64,000 bases of DNA from Providencia sp. PROV188 (GCF_027595165.1 NZ_CP097291.1:186001-250000); one strand, 5' to 3'. Shown: positions 46,865 through 56,658, counted from the stretch's first letter. The notes: generated by a model not told the origin, from the sequence alone. Translations and numbers: made by a program.

Positions 46865-48367
46865 TTAATCTAATTTTGGGTGCTGGTTGATTAGCGATTG
46901 GCGCTGTTTTTCCAGCTCAGCAATTTGTTGTTCGATATCTTCAACTTTCTGTTCGATATTGTCAAAATGCTCACTCAAAATTTCTTTTGCTTCCGCTTTA
47001 TCTGAGGCTGCAGGCGTTGCACCACGTAGTGGTTTATTAGCTGTTTCTGGCATTCTAATACCGGTATACAGACCAATCAATGCAATGACTATCAGATAAT
47101 ATGCAGGCATATACAAGTCATTAGTCGCTTCAACTAACCATGCCGCCGCTGTTGGTGTTGCACCCGCAATTAATACCGAAATATTAAAAGCGATGGCTAA
47201 TGCGCTATAACGAATATGGGTAGGGAAAATAGCCGGTAAAATCGATGCCATCACCCCGGTAAAGCAGTTGAGTAATACCGCAAGAATCAACAATCCGACA
47301 AAAATTAAGCCAACAGAACCGCTATTAATCATCATAAATGCGGGGTAAGCCAACACAATTAACCCCACGCTGCCCATGATAACGAAAGGTCGGCGACCAA
47401 TTTTGTCACTGGCTAAACCAATGATTGGCTGTACAAACAGCATACCAATCATAATGGCGATAATAATCAACACACCGTGGTCGGTTGAGTAGTTCAAATT
47501 ATGGGATAAATAGCTCGGCATATAGGTCAGCAGCATATAGTACGTCACGTTAGTGGCGATAACTAAGCCGACACAAATCATCAAGCTTTTCCAATATTTA
47601 GATGCAACTTCACGGAAAGAGACTTTCGGTGGATTCTGGATATTGGCTTTGTCTTGCTGCTCTAAACTTTCAATATGTTGCTGGAATGCAGGGGTTTCTT
47701 CCAATGAATGACGTAAATAGAGACCGATAATACCTAGCGGTAAGGCTAAGAAGAACGGAATTCTCCATCCCCAATCGTGGAAGTTAGCTTCACCGACAAG
47801 GCTTGAAATCAGCACGACGACACCTGCACCCATCACAAAACCTGCGATAGAACCGAAGTCTAACCAGCTGCCCATAAAGCCACGTTTACGGTCTGGGGAA
47901 TACTCAGCAACAAAGATAGCAGCACCAGAGTATTCACCACCCACGGAGAAACCTTGAGCCAGTTTAGCGAGCAGTAATAAGATAGGCGCCCAAATACCAA
48001 TTCTCTCATATGATGGGATCAGACCGATACAGAAGGTACTGATTGCCATAATAATAATGGTCATGGACAACACTTTTTGTCGGCCGTATTTATCCCCGAG
48101 AATACCGAAGACAACGCCCCCAAGGGGTCTAACCAAGAAAGGCACGGAGAAAGTGGCTAACGCCGCAATCATCTGAACGCTCGGTGATGCGTCCGGAAAG
48201 AAGACTTGACCCAGTACATAGGCTAAGAAGCCGTAAACACCGAAGTCGAACCATTCCATCGCATTACCCAGCGAAGCCGCTGTGATTGCTTTTTTCAATT
48301 TTCCATCATCAATAATTGTAATATCGTTGATATTTAATGGTTTTTCTTTTTTCTTTCTGAGCTTCAT
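46865..48367 (-). CDS. proP: Osmosensing proline/glycine betaine symporter ProP
   Basis: A 500-residue major facilitator transporter, exactly the E. coli ProP length, with 12 hydrophobic segments. Conserved segments include AMEWFDFGVYGFLAYVLGQVFFPDA, GDKYGRQKVL and AQGFSVGGEYSGAAIFVAEY. The C-terminus (HFDNIEQKVEDIEQQIAELEKQRQSL) is the antiparallel coiled coil that tunes osmotic activation. It takes up proline, betaine and related osmoprotectants with protons. GAGGA precedes the ATG. Confidence 0.94.
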   Translation of the reverse strand: MKLRKKKEKPLNINDITIIDDGKLKKAITAASLGNAMEWFDFGVYGFLAYVLGQVFFPDASPSVQMIAALATFSVPFLVRPLGGVVFGILGDKYGRQKVLSMTIIIMAISTFCIGLIPSYERIGIWAPILLLLAKLAQGFSVGGEYSGAAIFVAEYSPDRKRGFMGSWLDFGSIAGFVMGAGVVVLISSLVGEANFHDWGWRIPFFLALPLGIIGLYLRHSLEETPAFQQHIESLEQQDKANIQNPPKVSFREVASKYWKSLMICVGLVIATNVTYYMLLTYMPSYLSHNLNYSTDHGVLIIIAIMIGMLFVQPIIGLASDKIGRRPFVIMGSVGLIVLAYPAFMMINSGSVGLIFVGLLILAVLLNCFTGVMASILPAIFPTHIRYSALAIAFNISVLIAGATPTAAAWLVEATNDLYMPAYYLIVIALIGLYTGIRMPETANKPLRGATPAASDKAEAKEILSEHFDNIEQKVEDIEQQIAELEKQRQSLINQHPKLD

Positions 48368-48736
48368 GGAACCATCCTCTTATTTGAATTTTAAGATGTG
48401 GGTTTCCCGATCCGATTTGCTCGGACAATCTGCAAATAATGAAAATTAGTATGGATAATTAAATGCAGTATCTAAACTAATTGAATGGAAATTTATTGAT
48501 TAATAAGCTTGTTGAATAAGCTATATCAAGTTTTTATAACGAAGTGTATTGATAGGGAAATACTGATTTATTGTGTTTTTAAAATAAAGCAAAAATGTCA
48601 CCTTTAGATAGTCAAATATGATCCAATAATACAATAATATCGACAAAATGTAAAATGCGGTGGTTTGTGTCGATTGTTTTTTATTAATTGGTGGGTTATA
48701 CCTTGTGGGTAAACTAATACAGATAAGGGAAATGCA
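48368..48736. other. Divergent spacer between proP and the KAS III-like gene
   Basis: 369 AT-rich bases that must contain promoters for both genes. I see no additional gene or clear operator. Confidence 0.6.
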
Positions 48737-49705
48737 ATGAATGAGGCAATAAAAATTTCATCTATTCATATCTACCATCCTGAAAATATTAGGAATAACC
48801 AATATTATTTTGATAAGTATCCAAATGTCAAAAATTTACCGGAATTATTGAATGATTTTGGGCAGAAGCAGCGATATATCACGATCCAGCCTGATGAAAA
48901 TGCGTTGACGATGTCGATTAATGCATTGGCCCCAATTAGTGATAAAGATATCGATGTTTTGATATTTGCCTCAACGACGATGGAATATTTGTCACCACTT
49001 AATGCCCTATATTTACATCATCATTTAGCCTTAAAAAATGAGTGTGTATGTATTGATATTAACGGTAATTGCCTCGGAATGTTAATGGCGTTAGAGCAGG
49101 CTGCGATCATACTAAAGATGAAAAAAACAGCTAAAAAAGCCCTTATTGTTGCCTCGGACCATCTTTCAAATCTATGTAATCAAAATGAGCTATTCCCATC
49201 AGTTCTCTTTGGGGATGCAGCAGTTGCTATGACATTAGAAAAAGTACAAAACGGGACAAGCTCTGGTTTGATGGATAGCTTTTATTATACGGATTCGAGT
49301 TTTTGCCGGGAGACTCGTTTTCCTAAGCATGGTTTTTCACAGAGCCAAAATATGCAAGATGAGAAAATTTACTGGGGTAAATTTACAACAAAAGAGTGTT
49401 TGCCTCATGCTATTTATCACATTGACAAATTATTAAAAAATAATGGGTTAACTATTGATGATATAAGTTGTTTTTTCTTTTCTCAGGTAATGAAAAGCAA
49501 TATTTCAGAATTGGCAGAAGCATTAAATATTCCTAATAAAAAAATAGAATATATTGCGGATGAATATGGTTATACAGGGGCAACCAGCCCATTTATTGCT
49601 TATTATTGCCACCAGAAAAAGAATTTACTCCGTGATGAAGATATTGTCTTATTTTGGACGTTAGGTGCAGGTTATCAATTTGGAATCGTTCTTTGGAAAA
49701 TATAA
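48737..49705 (+). CDS. Orphan KAS III (FabH-like) thiolase-fold protein lacking His and Asn
   Basis: A 322-residue beta-ketoacyl-ACP synthase III-type protein. It has DINGNCLGMLMALEQA with candidate nucleophile Cys112, VLFGDAAVAMTLE (FabH FGDGAGA) and a C-terminal glycine loop TLGAGYQFG. The FabH catalytic His motif HQAN is replaced by SQVM (Ser249), and the Asn of GNTSA is Tyr279 in YGYTGAT. It should therefore not decarboxylate malonyl-ACP; an acyl transfer, ester-forming or non-catalytic role is more likely. AGGGAA precedes the ATG. No ACP or fatty acid gene is adjacent. Confidence 0.8.
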   Translation: MNEAIKISSIHIYHPENIRNNQYYFDKYPNVKNLPELLNDFGQKQRYITIQPDENALTMSINALAPISDKDIDVLIFASTTMEYLSPLNALYLHHHLALKNECVCIDINGNCLGMLMALEQAAIILKMKKTAKKALIVASDHLSNLCNQNELFPSVLFGDAAVAMTLEKVQNGTSSGLMDSFYYTDSSFCRETRFPKHGFSQSQNMQDEKIYWGKFTTKECLPHAIYHIDKLLKNNGLTIDDISCFFFSQVMKSNISELAEALNIPNKKIEYIADEYGYTGATSPFIAYYCHQKKNLLRDEDIVLFWTLGAGYQFGIVLWKI

Positions 49706-50005
49706 AGATATTTATGACTTTCGATGCGCGCAAAATAAACGCGATTTTGCTGGGTTGTTCATAACTGAAACTAACCCTCTTTTTACGACCTTAAATTTGT
49801 CCTGTTATCTCATTCTTCTTTCGATATTCGCGGATGAATATCTTGTTCTGTTTTTGAATGTACTGCATTGGTAGGAATGGGGAATCGATTTAGTTAGAAT
49901 CAAATACATATTATTAAGCGTATTTGAAAATTAGCACCTCTTGTTAAATATGTCATTGTTAACAAGAATACATTGAATTTAATCCGACTTAAAAAGAGTG
50001 CCATT
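49706..50005. other. Spacer before poxB
   Basis: 300 AT-rich bases between the KAS III-like gene and poxB. No supported gene; presumably the poxB promoter, which is stationary-phase controlled in E. coli. Confidence 0.55.
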
Positions 50006-51730
50006 ATGAAAAAACAGAGTATTGCATCCTATATTGCGAAAGTACTGGATAACGCAGGTGTTAAGCGCATCTGGGGAGTCACTGGGGACTCATTAAACGG
50101 TTTAACGGATAGTTTACGTAAGCAAGGGGCTATTGAGTGGTTAGGCACCCGTCATGAAGAAGTGGCTGCATTTGCCGCGGGCGCAGAAGCGCAACTAACG
50201 GGTGAGCTAGCGGTGTGCGCGGGGTCTTGTGGACCCGGTAACATGCACTTAATCAACGGGTTGTATGATTGCCATCGTAACCGTGTACCTGTATTAGCCA
50301 TTGCTGCACATATCCCATCGAGTGAAATCGGTAGTAATTACTTCCAAGAAACCCACCCAACAGAACTGTTCCGTGAATGTAGCCACTATTGTGAAATGGT
50401 AACTAACCCTGAGCAAATTCAACAAGTTCTGGGTATTGCGATGCGTAAAGCGATCCTGAATAAAGGCGTTTCCGTTGTCGTTATACCGGGTGATATCGCC
50501 CTGAAAGATGCACCAGAATCGGCGAAAGAAGAGTGGTATCAGCCACAAGCACCTTTGATCATGCCTCAGCGCCCTGAAATTGAAAAACTAGCAGAAGCAT
50601 TGAATCAGTCAGAAAATATCACATTGTTCTGCGGTAATGGTTGTGCTGGCGCTCATGATGAAGTGGTGAAACTAGCAGAAACCTTGAATGCACCAGTGGT
50701 ACATGCGCTGCGTGGTAAAGAGCATATTGAGTGGGATAACCCAAATAGCGTGGGCATGACGGGGTTAATCGGTTTCTCATCTGGCTACCACGCGATGATG
50801 AATGCGGATACCGTTGTATTGCTAGGCACCCAATTCCCGTATCGTCCGTTCTACCCAACTGATGCGAAAATTATTCAGATTGACCTGAATGCCGGAAGCT
50901 TAGGCTCCCATTGTCATATTGATATGGGGCTAATCGGGGATATTAAGGCGACATTGACTGCCTTACAGCCACATTTAACGGCGAAACAGAACCGCAAACA
51001 TTTGGATGGCGCACTGAAGCACTATGCCGAGGCGCGTAAAGGGTTGGATGATTTGGCTAAGCCGGGTCATGAAGGGTTGATCCATCCACAATATTTAGCT
51101 ACCAAATTGAGCGAGTTGGCGAACGACGACACTATCTTTACCTGCGATGTGGGCACACCAACGGTGTGGGCTGCGCGTTACTTAAAAATGAATGGTAAAC
51201 GTCGTCTGATCGGTTCGTTTAACCACGGCTCGATGGCCAACGCAATGCCGCAAGCGATTGGTGCGCAAGCTGTTGATAAAAATCGCCAAGTGGTTGCGAT
51301 GTGTGGTGATGGCGGTTTCAGTATGTTGATGGGTGACTTTATTTCACTGTCGCAGATGAAATTACCAGTAAAAATCATCATTCATAACAACGGTGTGTTG
51401 GGCTTTGTGGCGATGGAAATGAAGGTTGCAGGCTTTATGACTGCGGGCACCGATTTACAGAATCCAAACTTTGCTGCGATTGCCAATGCGGCAGGTATCA
51501 AAGGCATTCGCGTTGAGAAAAGTGAAGATCTGGACGGTGCGCTGAAAGAAGCTTTTGCCCATGATGGTCCAGTTGTTGTGGATGTATTGACGGCGAAGCA
51601 AGAGCTTTCAATGCCTCCGGAAATTGAAGCGCAAGAAGCCAAAGGCTTTAGCTTATATATGTTGAAGGCGATTATGAGCGGTCGTGGTGATGAGGTGGTG
51701 CAATTGGTGAAAACCAACTGGTTGCGTTAA
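50006..51730 (+). CDS. poxB: Pyruvate oxidase PoxB (ubiquinone, acetate-forming)
   Basis: Starting at the ATG at 50006 gives 574 residues (E. coli 572). A thiamine-diphosphate flavoenzyme: the catalytic Glu is in [19 protein letters not shown], the FAD domain is central, and the ThDP/Mg motif runs from [14 protein letters not shown] to HNNGVLGF. The C-terminal tail ([17 protein letters not shown]) matches the lipid-activated membrane-binding end of E. coli PoxB. It turns pyruvate into acetate and CO2 and passes electrons to ubiquinone. An upstream in-frame start at 49973 is not favoured. Confidence 0.96.
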   Translation: MKKQSIASYIAKVLDNAGVKRIWGVTGDSLNGLTDSLRKQGAIEWLGTRHEEVAAFAAGAEAQLTGELAVCAGSCGPGNMHLINGLYDCHRNRVPVLAIAAHIPSSEIGSNYFQETHPTELFRECSHYCEMVTNPEQIQQVLGIAMRKAILNKGVSVVVIPGDIALKDAPESAKEEWYQPQAPLIMPQRPEIEKLAEALNQSENITLFCGNGCAGAHDEVVKLAETLNAPVVHALRGKEHIEWDNPNSVGMTGLIGFSSGYHAMMNADTVVLLGTQFPYRPFYPTDAKIIQIDLNAGSLGSHCHIDMGLIGDIKATLTALQPHLTAKQNRKHLDGALKHYAEARKGLDDLAKPGHEGLIHPQYLATKLSELANDDTIFTCDVGTPTVWAARYLKMNGKRRLIGSFNHGSMANAMPQAIGAQAVDKNRQVVAMCGDGGFSMLMGDFISLSQMKLPVKIIIHNNGVLGFVAMEMKVAGFMTAGTDLQNPNFAAIANAAGIKGIRVEKSEDLDGALKEAFAHDGPVVVDVLTAKQELSMPPEIEAQEAKGFSLYMLKAIMSGRGDEVVQLVKTNWLR

Positions 51731-51773
51731 TTGTTATCTAATCGAGTAGCACCCTAAAATTAGTATCATAAAT

Positions 51774-51809
51774 AAATCCCCAATTCGGTGTACTGGATTG
51801 GGGATTTTT
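51774..51809. terminator. Terminator between poxB and alkA
   Basis: An 11-base perfect stem (AAATCCCCAAT with ATTGGGGATTT), a 12-base loop and further T residues. It overlaps the region just before the convergent alkA stop and can serve both genes. Confidence 0.9.
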
Positions 51810-51811
51810 GT

Positions 51812-52729
51812 TTAATAACCCGCAGCAGATTGGCTGCGCCAAAGGTGGGCTGCAACCAGTGCTCGCCACGGTGCAAATTGGGCTAGCCATTGCTGGGTTT
51901 CTTTCGCGGATGGTTGCGCATCTTGAACTAATAAAGTTTGTAGATTGCGCCGCACGGCAACATCCCCATGCAGGGAGCCATCTAGGTAATTAAATCCCCG
52001 CAGGAGACCATAGCTGACAGTCCAAGGCCCAATGCCTTTGATGGCTAGCAATTTTTCGGTGACATCATGGACATTTTCGGGGGTAACGGCGTTGTCTAAG
52101 TCTAATTCACCCGCTTGAATAGCGTTACAAAGCCCGCGTAAGGCGATGATTTTTCCAAGAGAAAACCCCGCTTGTCGTAAAATTTCATCGTCCACATTGA
52201 TGACTGAGGTAACGGTAGGAAAGCACCAAATTCCTGATGAGTGCTGTTGCCCAACAGCTTGAATAAAACGTCGGCGGATGGCGATGGCGGCAAGAACACT
52301 AATTTGTTGACCGATAATGGCCCATACGAGCGCTTCAAACGTGGTGGCGGATTGATATACTCGCACACCTCGCTGTGGCGCAATCAGTTTACCGAGTATT
52401 GGGTGGGTAAGGTATTTTTCTTCAAATTGCTCAACGGGTTGATTCAATCCGAGTAAATGAATCGCAAGTGTGTGTAGCTCATTTAAGGAAGGCGAGGTTT
52501 CTGCATTATCAACATCAAGCTGCAATATTGCTTGTTTATTGTCAGTGGCTTGGTCGTTAATGGATAGGCGAATTTGCGCAGCACGTTCCTGCCAGATAAT
52601 CCCTTTGCGCAAGGTGTTTTTTTCAACAATCTCAGCGATATTTTGCGGATCTCGCAAGTGAAAAGCAAAAAAATCATCAATACGATAATAAGGTGGCAGT
52701 GATATAGAAACAGATTGTGTTGATGCCAT
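51812..52729 (-). CDS. alkA: DNA-3-methyladenine glycosylase II, AlkA-like
   Basis: A 305-residue HhH-GPD glycosylase (E. coli AlkA 282). It has an N-terminal TBP-like domain, FEALVWAIIGQQISVLAA, the helix-hairpin-helix LLAIKGIGPWTVSYG and the catalytic Asp256 in LHGDVAVRR. It removes alkylated purines in base-excision repair. No adjacent ada gene. The N-terminus is slightly longer than in E. coli. Confidence 0.9.
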   Translation of the reverse strand: MASTQSVSISLPPYYRIDDFFAFHLRDPQNIAEIVEKNTLRKGIIWQERAAQIRLSINDQATDNKQAILQLDVDNAETSPSLNELHTLAIHLLGLNQPVEQFEEKYLTHPILGKLIAPQRGVRVYQSATTFEALVWAIIGQQISVLAAIAIRRRFIQAVGQQHSSGIWCFPTVTSVINVDDEILRQAGFSLGKIIALRGLCNAIQAGELDLDNAVTPENVHDVTEKLLAIKGIGPWTVSYGLLRGFNYLDGSLHGDVAVRRNLQTLLVQDAQPSAKETQQWLAQFAPWRALVAAHLWRSQSAAGY

Positions 52730-52939
52730 AGTTCGTCTTCTTCTGATTTATGCTCATTTTTGGTTAAATTTTGACAAAAAACGTCAAACGCTACATTTTT
52801 AGCCGTTAGAGTATGTTAGCTTAGCAAAAAGGTGACTCAGATAATCATGTGCTAATTTAGCTTGCTCATATCTATTCAGCAAATTCTTGCGCAAATCGAT
52901 GAGCAGATTAACTGCATAAATTAAATCAAGGATGTGAAG

Positions 52940-53437
52940 GTGAACGCAGTAAATAATGAAATGCCTCCTGTACCAAAACCTAAGCCTGAATTAAATGGTA
53001 TCGGTGGATGGTTGATTCTCCCATTACTTGGGGTGATTTTTTCGGCACTATTTATGCCGTTTAGACTTTGGCATCATAATCAAGAAGTGATTGAATATTG
53101 GAGTGAATTGACGTCACCGGGTTCAGACTATTTCATTCCGCTATTCAAAGAAGTGATATATTTTGAAATGGTTGGTAACGCGATTATTTACGGTACAGTC
53201 TTGTATCTTTGTTATCTCTTTTTCACTAAGAAAAAATTAATTATTAAGGTGTATGCCTTTTTTCAAATTTTTTCATTGGCTGTGATGGTTTTTGATTTGG
53301 TGCTTGCCAATCAATTGTTAGACCTCGAAATAGATTCCAATGATATTCGTGAATTGATACGAGGATTATTTGGTTGTTTCGTTTGGGTGCCTTACTTTTT
53401 TGTCTCTGTGCGTGTTCGCAATACTTTTATTAATTAG
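52940..53437 (+). CDS. DUF2569-type membrane protein, first paralogue
   Basis: A 165-residue protein from the GTG at 52940, which has AAGGA seven bases upstream; GTG 52934 and ATG 52961 are alternatives. A Pro-rich N-terminus leads to GIGGWLILPLLGVIFSALFMPF and three further hydrophobic segments, ending VPYFFVSVRVRNTFIN. The layout and the GGWLILP motif match DUF2569. Function is unknown. A paralogue lies two genes downstream. Confidence 0.8.
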   Translation: MNAVNNEMPPVPKPKPELNGIGGWLILPLLGVIFSALFMPFRLWHHNQEVIEYWSELTSPGSDYFIPLFKEVIYFEMVGNAIIYGTVLYLCYLFFTKKKLIIKVYAFFQIFSLAVMVFDLVLANQLLDLEIDSNDIRELIRGLFGCFVWVPYFFVSVRVRNTFIN

Positions 53438-53465
53438 TGAACCCCAATGACCGTGGAGCCTGCTA

Positions 53466-53825
53466 ATGATTTACTGTAAACGAGTCTATGACCCTTGTAG
53501 TCCTCAGGATGGCTATCGCATCTTGGTGGATAGGCTGTGGCCTCGAGGGATCAAAAAGGTGGATTTGCAGTGTGATGAATGGAACAAAGCGGTTGCGCCC
53601 TCCAATGAATTGCGCAAATGGTTTCATCAACATACTGACCAGTTTGAGCAGTTTGTGACGAAATATCAGCAAGAACTTCAGCAAAATGATGAATGGTGTG
53701 CTGTATTTACGAAGGCGCAACAAGGAGATATCACGTTGTTATATAGCGCGAAAGATACGCAACATAATCAGGCGTTGGTTCTGAAAGCATTTATCGAAGA
53801 AAAACTCAAAGAGCGTAAAGAATAA
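53466..53825 (+). CDS. DUF488 family protein, YeaO-like
   Basis: A 119-residue soluble protein with RVYDPCSPQDGYRILVDRLWPRGIKK, EWNKAVAPSNELRKWFHQ and DITLLYSAKDTQHNQALVLKAFIEE, the conserved blocks of DUF488/YeaO. The biochemical role of the family is not settled. It lies between two DUF2569 genes, 28 bases after one and 13 before the other, so the three probably form one transcript. Confidence 0.88.
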   Translation: MIYCKRVYDPCSPQDGYRILVDRLWPRGIKKVDLQCDEWNKAVAPSNELRKWFHQHTDQFEQFVTKYQQELQQNDEWCAVFTKAQQGDITLLYSAKDTQHNQALVLKAFIEEKLKERKE

Positions 53826-53838
53826 AAAGGTTATTACT

Positions 53839-54369
53839 ATGGATGTGAATTTATCATCTAATCCCGAATCATTGCCCGCGGCTCAAATACCTGCGCAGAG
53901 TCATACTAAACCTCAAAAATTCTTCCAAGGGATTGGAGGCTGGCTGATTTTACCTCTGTTAGGTCAACTGTATATGCTGGGTAATTTGGTCAAAATGATG
54001 GTGAATGATATTTCTGAGGTTCAAGGTGCTTGGTCGTTGGCAACGAATCCAGCATCGGACTTTTATATGTCAGGGTTTGCCTCTGGTTTTTATGCTGTAC
54101 AGTTCAGCCTTGGGGTAATTATCGCATTAATGGTGGGGTCGTTAATTGCGGTGGTTAAAAAGAAAGCTATGGTTAAGTGGTTGTTTATCATTACGATGAT
54201 GCTCTATGTCGTGGTAATTGGCGCCTCGCGCATCGCTTTTCCCGTCGCGTTTCACCTCGAAATCGACTATAGCTACATTACTAGCTTTTTTAATGGCAGT
54301 TTTTATTGCTTGATTTGGGTTCCTTATTTTCTGGTTTCTGCCCGCGTTAAAAATACCTTTGTGAATTAA
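53839..54369 (+). CDS. DUF2569-type membrane protein, second paralogue
   Basis: A 176-residue protein with the same plan as the gene at 52940: Pro/Gln-rich N-terminus, GIGGWLILPLLGQLYMLG, four hydrophobic segments and the ending VPYFLVSARVKNTFVN. The shared first and last motifs show an old duplication; the middle has diverged. Function unknown. Confidence 0.8.
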   Translation: MDVNLSSNPESLPAAQIPAQSHTKPQKFFQGIGGWLILPLLGQLYMLGNLVKMMVNDISEVQGAWSLATNPASDFYMSGFASGFYAVQFSLGVIIALMVGSLIAVVKKKAMVKWLFIITMMLYVVVIGASRIAFPVAFHLEIDYSYITSFFNGSFYCLIWVPYFLVSARVKNTFVN

Positions 54370-54374
54370 AGAAA

Positions 54375-54393
54375 GGGCTGCGAAGCACAGCCC
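54375..54393. terminator. Possible hairpin between DUF2569 and ABC-F genes
   Basis: Six-base GC-rich arms GGGCTG and CAGCCC with a seven-base loop between two convergent stops; T-run weak. Confidence 0.4.
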
Positions 54394-54417
54394 GCACAGT
54401 TAACTATCTAACCTTTA

Positions 54418-56001
54418 TTAACCACCTAGTTGTAAATCATGGGTAATATTGCACTGTTCCACGAATGCTTCATCGTGAGAAACCAATAATAGTATCCCTT
54501 GGTAATCCCGTAATAGCCCTTCCAATAGCTGTTTTGAATCTAAATCTAAGTGATTGTCTGGCTCATCGAGCAGTAAAACAGCGGGAGGATAAGGGCTATG
54601 CGTCAGAGCTAGGAGCGTCGCTTTGAGCTGCTCACCACCACTAAGCTGGCACAATGGTAGTAACGATTTATCTCCTCGAATACGCAACATACCCAATTGA
54701 GTTCTCCAGTGCTCTACGGAAATTGCTGGTTGATATTGATAGAGAGCTTCGGCAACTGGTAATGATTTATCCAAAAGATTCAGATGTTGGTCTAAATAGC
54801 AAAAAGCACCGCTAATGCGGGATTCCCCAGAAAGTGCCTGCAACTTATTTGCCAACACTTTCAATAAGGTGGATTTCCCCGAGCCATTGCGTCCTTGAAT
54901 ATGCCAATGCTCACCGCTATAGGCAGTGAACGAGAGTGGCGCAATTTGCCCATAAGGTAGCTTTAATTGGGATACAAAAATGCGCATTTTCCCACCTTCG
55001 CTTTGGTAATTGAGTACCATTTTTTGAGGTTGAATATGGCTGACTTTGTCTTGATTTTGCTGATGTTGATGTTGTAATTCGCCTAATACTCGCTGGTGAC
55101 GCTCTGCCACATTGGATTGTCTTTTTTCGGCTCTGTTTTTCTGCATATCGAGCAACAGTAAGGATTGAGAACCGCCATAGCGAATATTTTCGCCTTGCTT
55201 ACGTCGTTGAGCGGCTTTTTGTAGGTTGGCTTGCTGCTGTTTTTTCTCTTGGCGAATTTGTTTTTCGAGTTGTTCGCCTTCCGCTTCAATAGCGTTGATA
55301 GCAAAGGTTTTCTGCTCATCATACAGGGTGTAATTTCCGCCGTATTCCACTAAGCCTTTATCGGTTAATTCAAAAATTGCGTCCATCTCTTCGAGAAGGT
55401 GCCGGTTATGGCTGATGACTAAACAGCCGGCTTTGTGCTGACTGAGTTTTTCACTTAGCCATTGGCGTCCTTGTTGGTCAAGATGGTTGTCGGGTTCGTC
55501 GAGCAAAAGAAAGTGGTCAGGATGTAAAAATGCACGACATAGCGCTAAGCGAGTGCGTTCACCGCCGCTCAGTTGTTCAATAGCGGCATCCATTGATGCC
55601 GTTAGCTGCGCAGACGCTAACAGCGTTTCCCATGTTGCGGGTAGATGCCAATTATCTTCCGTTAGCTCGAAATCGGTCATGGTGCCGCGACCTTGTTCAA
55701 TGCGCGAAAAAGCTTGCCAAAGTGCATCAATGCCTAGCGCTTGAGCAAGGGTGTCGCCCGTTAAGCGGTTGAGTTGATCCACATGAATTATCGGTAAATG
55801 CCAATCAACTTTGCCGTGAGTTGGAGTGAGTTGTCGGGCAAGTAATCGCATTAATACGGATTTTCCACGACCATTGTGACCAATCAGCGCATTTTTTTGG
55901 CTAAATAAGCTACCACTCAATGGCGGAAAGAGTGTGGACTGATCGAACTCGATGGTTAATTGTGAAAAATGGCACGCGAGAGCTGGGTTAGCTATTGTCA
56001 T
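54418..56001 (-). CDS. ABC-F family ATPase, not one of the four usual enterobacterial types
   Basis: The start at 56001 has GGAGGTCTCT directly before it, giving 527 residues. Two ABC domains have Walker A GHNGRGKSVLM and GRNGSGKSTLL, signatures LSGGERTRLAL and LSGGEQLKATL, and Walker B ending DEPDNHLD in both, where most members have DEPTNHLD. A long Lys/Gln-rich linker (QIRQEKKQQQANLQKAAQRRKQG) separates them; there is no membrane domain. ABC-F proteins act on ribosomes, in translation control or antibiotic resistance. It does not look like EttA, Uup, YheS or YbiT. Resistance is possible but unproven. Confidence 0.85.
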   Translation of the reverse strand: MTIANPALACHFSQLTIEFDQSTLFPPLSGSLFSQKNALIGHNGRGKSVLMRLLARQLTPTHGKVDWHLPIIHVDQLNRLTGDTLAQALGIDALWQAFSRIEQGRGTMTDFELTEDNWHLPATWETLLASAQLTASMDAAIEQLSGGERTRLALCRAFLHPDHFLLLDEPDNHLDQQGRQWLSEKLSQHKAGCLVISHNRHLLEEMDAIFELTDKGLVEYGGNYTLYDEQKTFAINAIEAEGEQLEKQIRQEKKQQQANLQKAAQRRKQGENIRYGGSQSLLLLDMQKNRAEKRQSNVAERHQRVLGELQHQHQQNQDKVSHIQPQKMVLNYQSEGGKMRIFVSQLKLPYGQIAPLSFTAYSGEHWHIQGRNGSGKSTLLKVLANKLQALSGESRISGAFCYLDQHLNLLDKSLPVAEALYQYQPAISVEHWRTQLGMLRIRGDKSLLPLCQLSGGEQLKATLLALTHSPYPPAVLLLDEPDNHLDLDSKQLLEGLLRDYQGILLLVSHDEAFVEQCNITHDLQLGG

Positions 56002-56348
56002 AGAGACCTCCAAATAGAGGGGCAGACAACGTTACGCTATCTTTCGCACGATCATTTTTCGAAGCATTTTCTTTTAAAAAGCATATTTCGAAAAAGAAGC
56101 GATGAAAACTGTGTCTGCCAAGAACAGAAAAATAATGACCTTAAACAAGGCATTGTGGATATTTTCTGGCAGTACTTAGTTCATCGTCGGAAAGGCTCAC
56201 TTTAAAAGGGGCAAAATTGCGGGTGAATTATAAACAGGATTGCGAGGTGGAAGCAAGCATGGGTTGTATGAAAAGTAAACTTGCAGTAATCGACTTCTAA
56301 ATCCATAATATTGTGTGTTATTGGTAATATTTTAACTTAAGGCGCAAT
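56002..56348. other. Divergent region between ABC-F gene and hipBA
   Basis: About 350 bases. It holds the inverted repeat at 56055-56095 on the ABC-F side and two TAATATT boxes at 56306-56312 and 56325-56331 on the hipB side, 19 bases apart and possible HipB sites. No gene seen. Confidence 0.6.
56055..56095 (-). promoter_or_regulatory. Inverted repeat in the ABC-F leader
   Basis: Arms TTTTTCGAA (56055-56063) and TTCGAAAAA (56087-56095) are perfect nine-base complements around 23 AT-rich bases that can pair further. It lies 54 bases before the ABC-F start. Leader hairpins with this role are known upstream of some ABC-F resistance genes; here it is only a structural observation. Confidence 0.5.
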
Positions 56349-56657
56349 ATGTTGGATTTAAGCTTGAGTAAACCGAGTGAAATTGTCAAAAAACTCTGTG
56401 AAAGATTACGTTTAGAGCGACTGACATTAAAAATGACGCAGGCAGATGTCGCGGAACGTGCGGGTGTGAGTGCGAATACAGTTTCAAACCTAGAGGCCGG
56501 GAGAAATGTTAGTTTTGAGAACATGATCCGTATTGCGATGGTGCTTGGGCGCAGTAAAGAGCTTGAAGGATTGTTTATGCCAAATTTAAACAGCATTGAT
56601 GATATTGTTCGTTACGATGAAAGCAAAAACCGTCAGCGCGTGAAAAAGGATAAGTGA
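56349..56657 (+). CDS. hipB: HipB-type XRE antitoxin
   Basis: A 102-residue protein with a helix-turn-helix domain, LERLTLKMTQADVAERAGVSANTVSNLEAGRNVSFENMIRIAMVLG in pieces, and a charged C-terminal tail. It lies one base before a hipA gene. In this family the regulator binds the kinase and represses the operon. AAGG precedes the ATG. Confidence 0.85.
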   Translation: MLDLSLSKPSEIVKKLCERLRLERLTLKMTQADVAERAGVSANTVSNLEAGRNVSFENMIRIAMVLGRSKELEGLFMPNLNSIDDIVRYDESKNRQRVKKDK

Positions 56658-56658
56658 A

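Noticed and set aside
49665..49874. 69-residue open frame after the KAS III-like gene
   Set aside because: It starts inside that gene in another frame, has no ribosome site and no recognisable motif.
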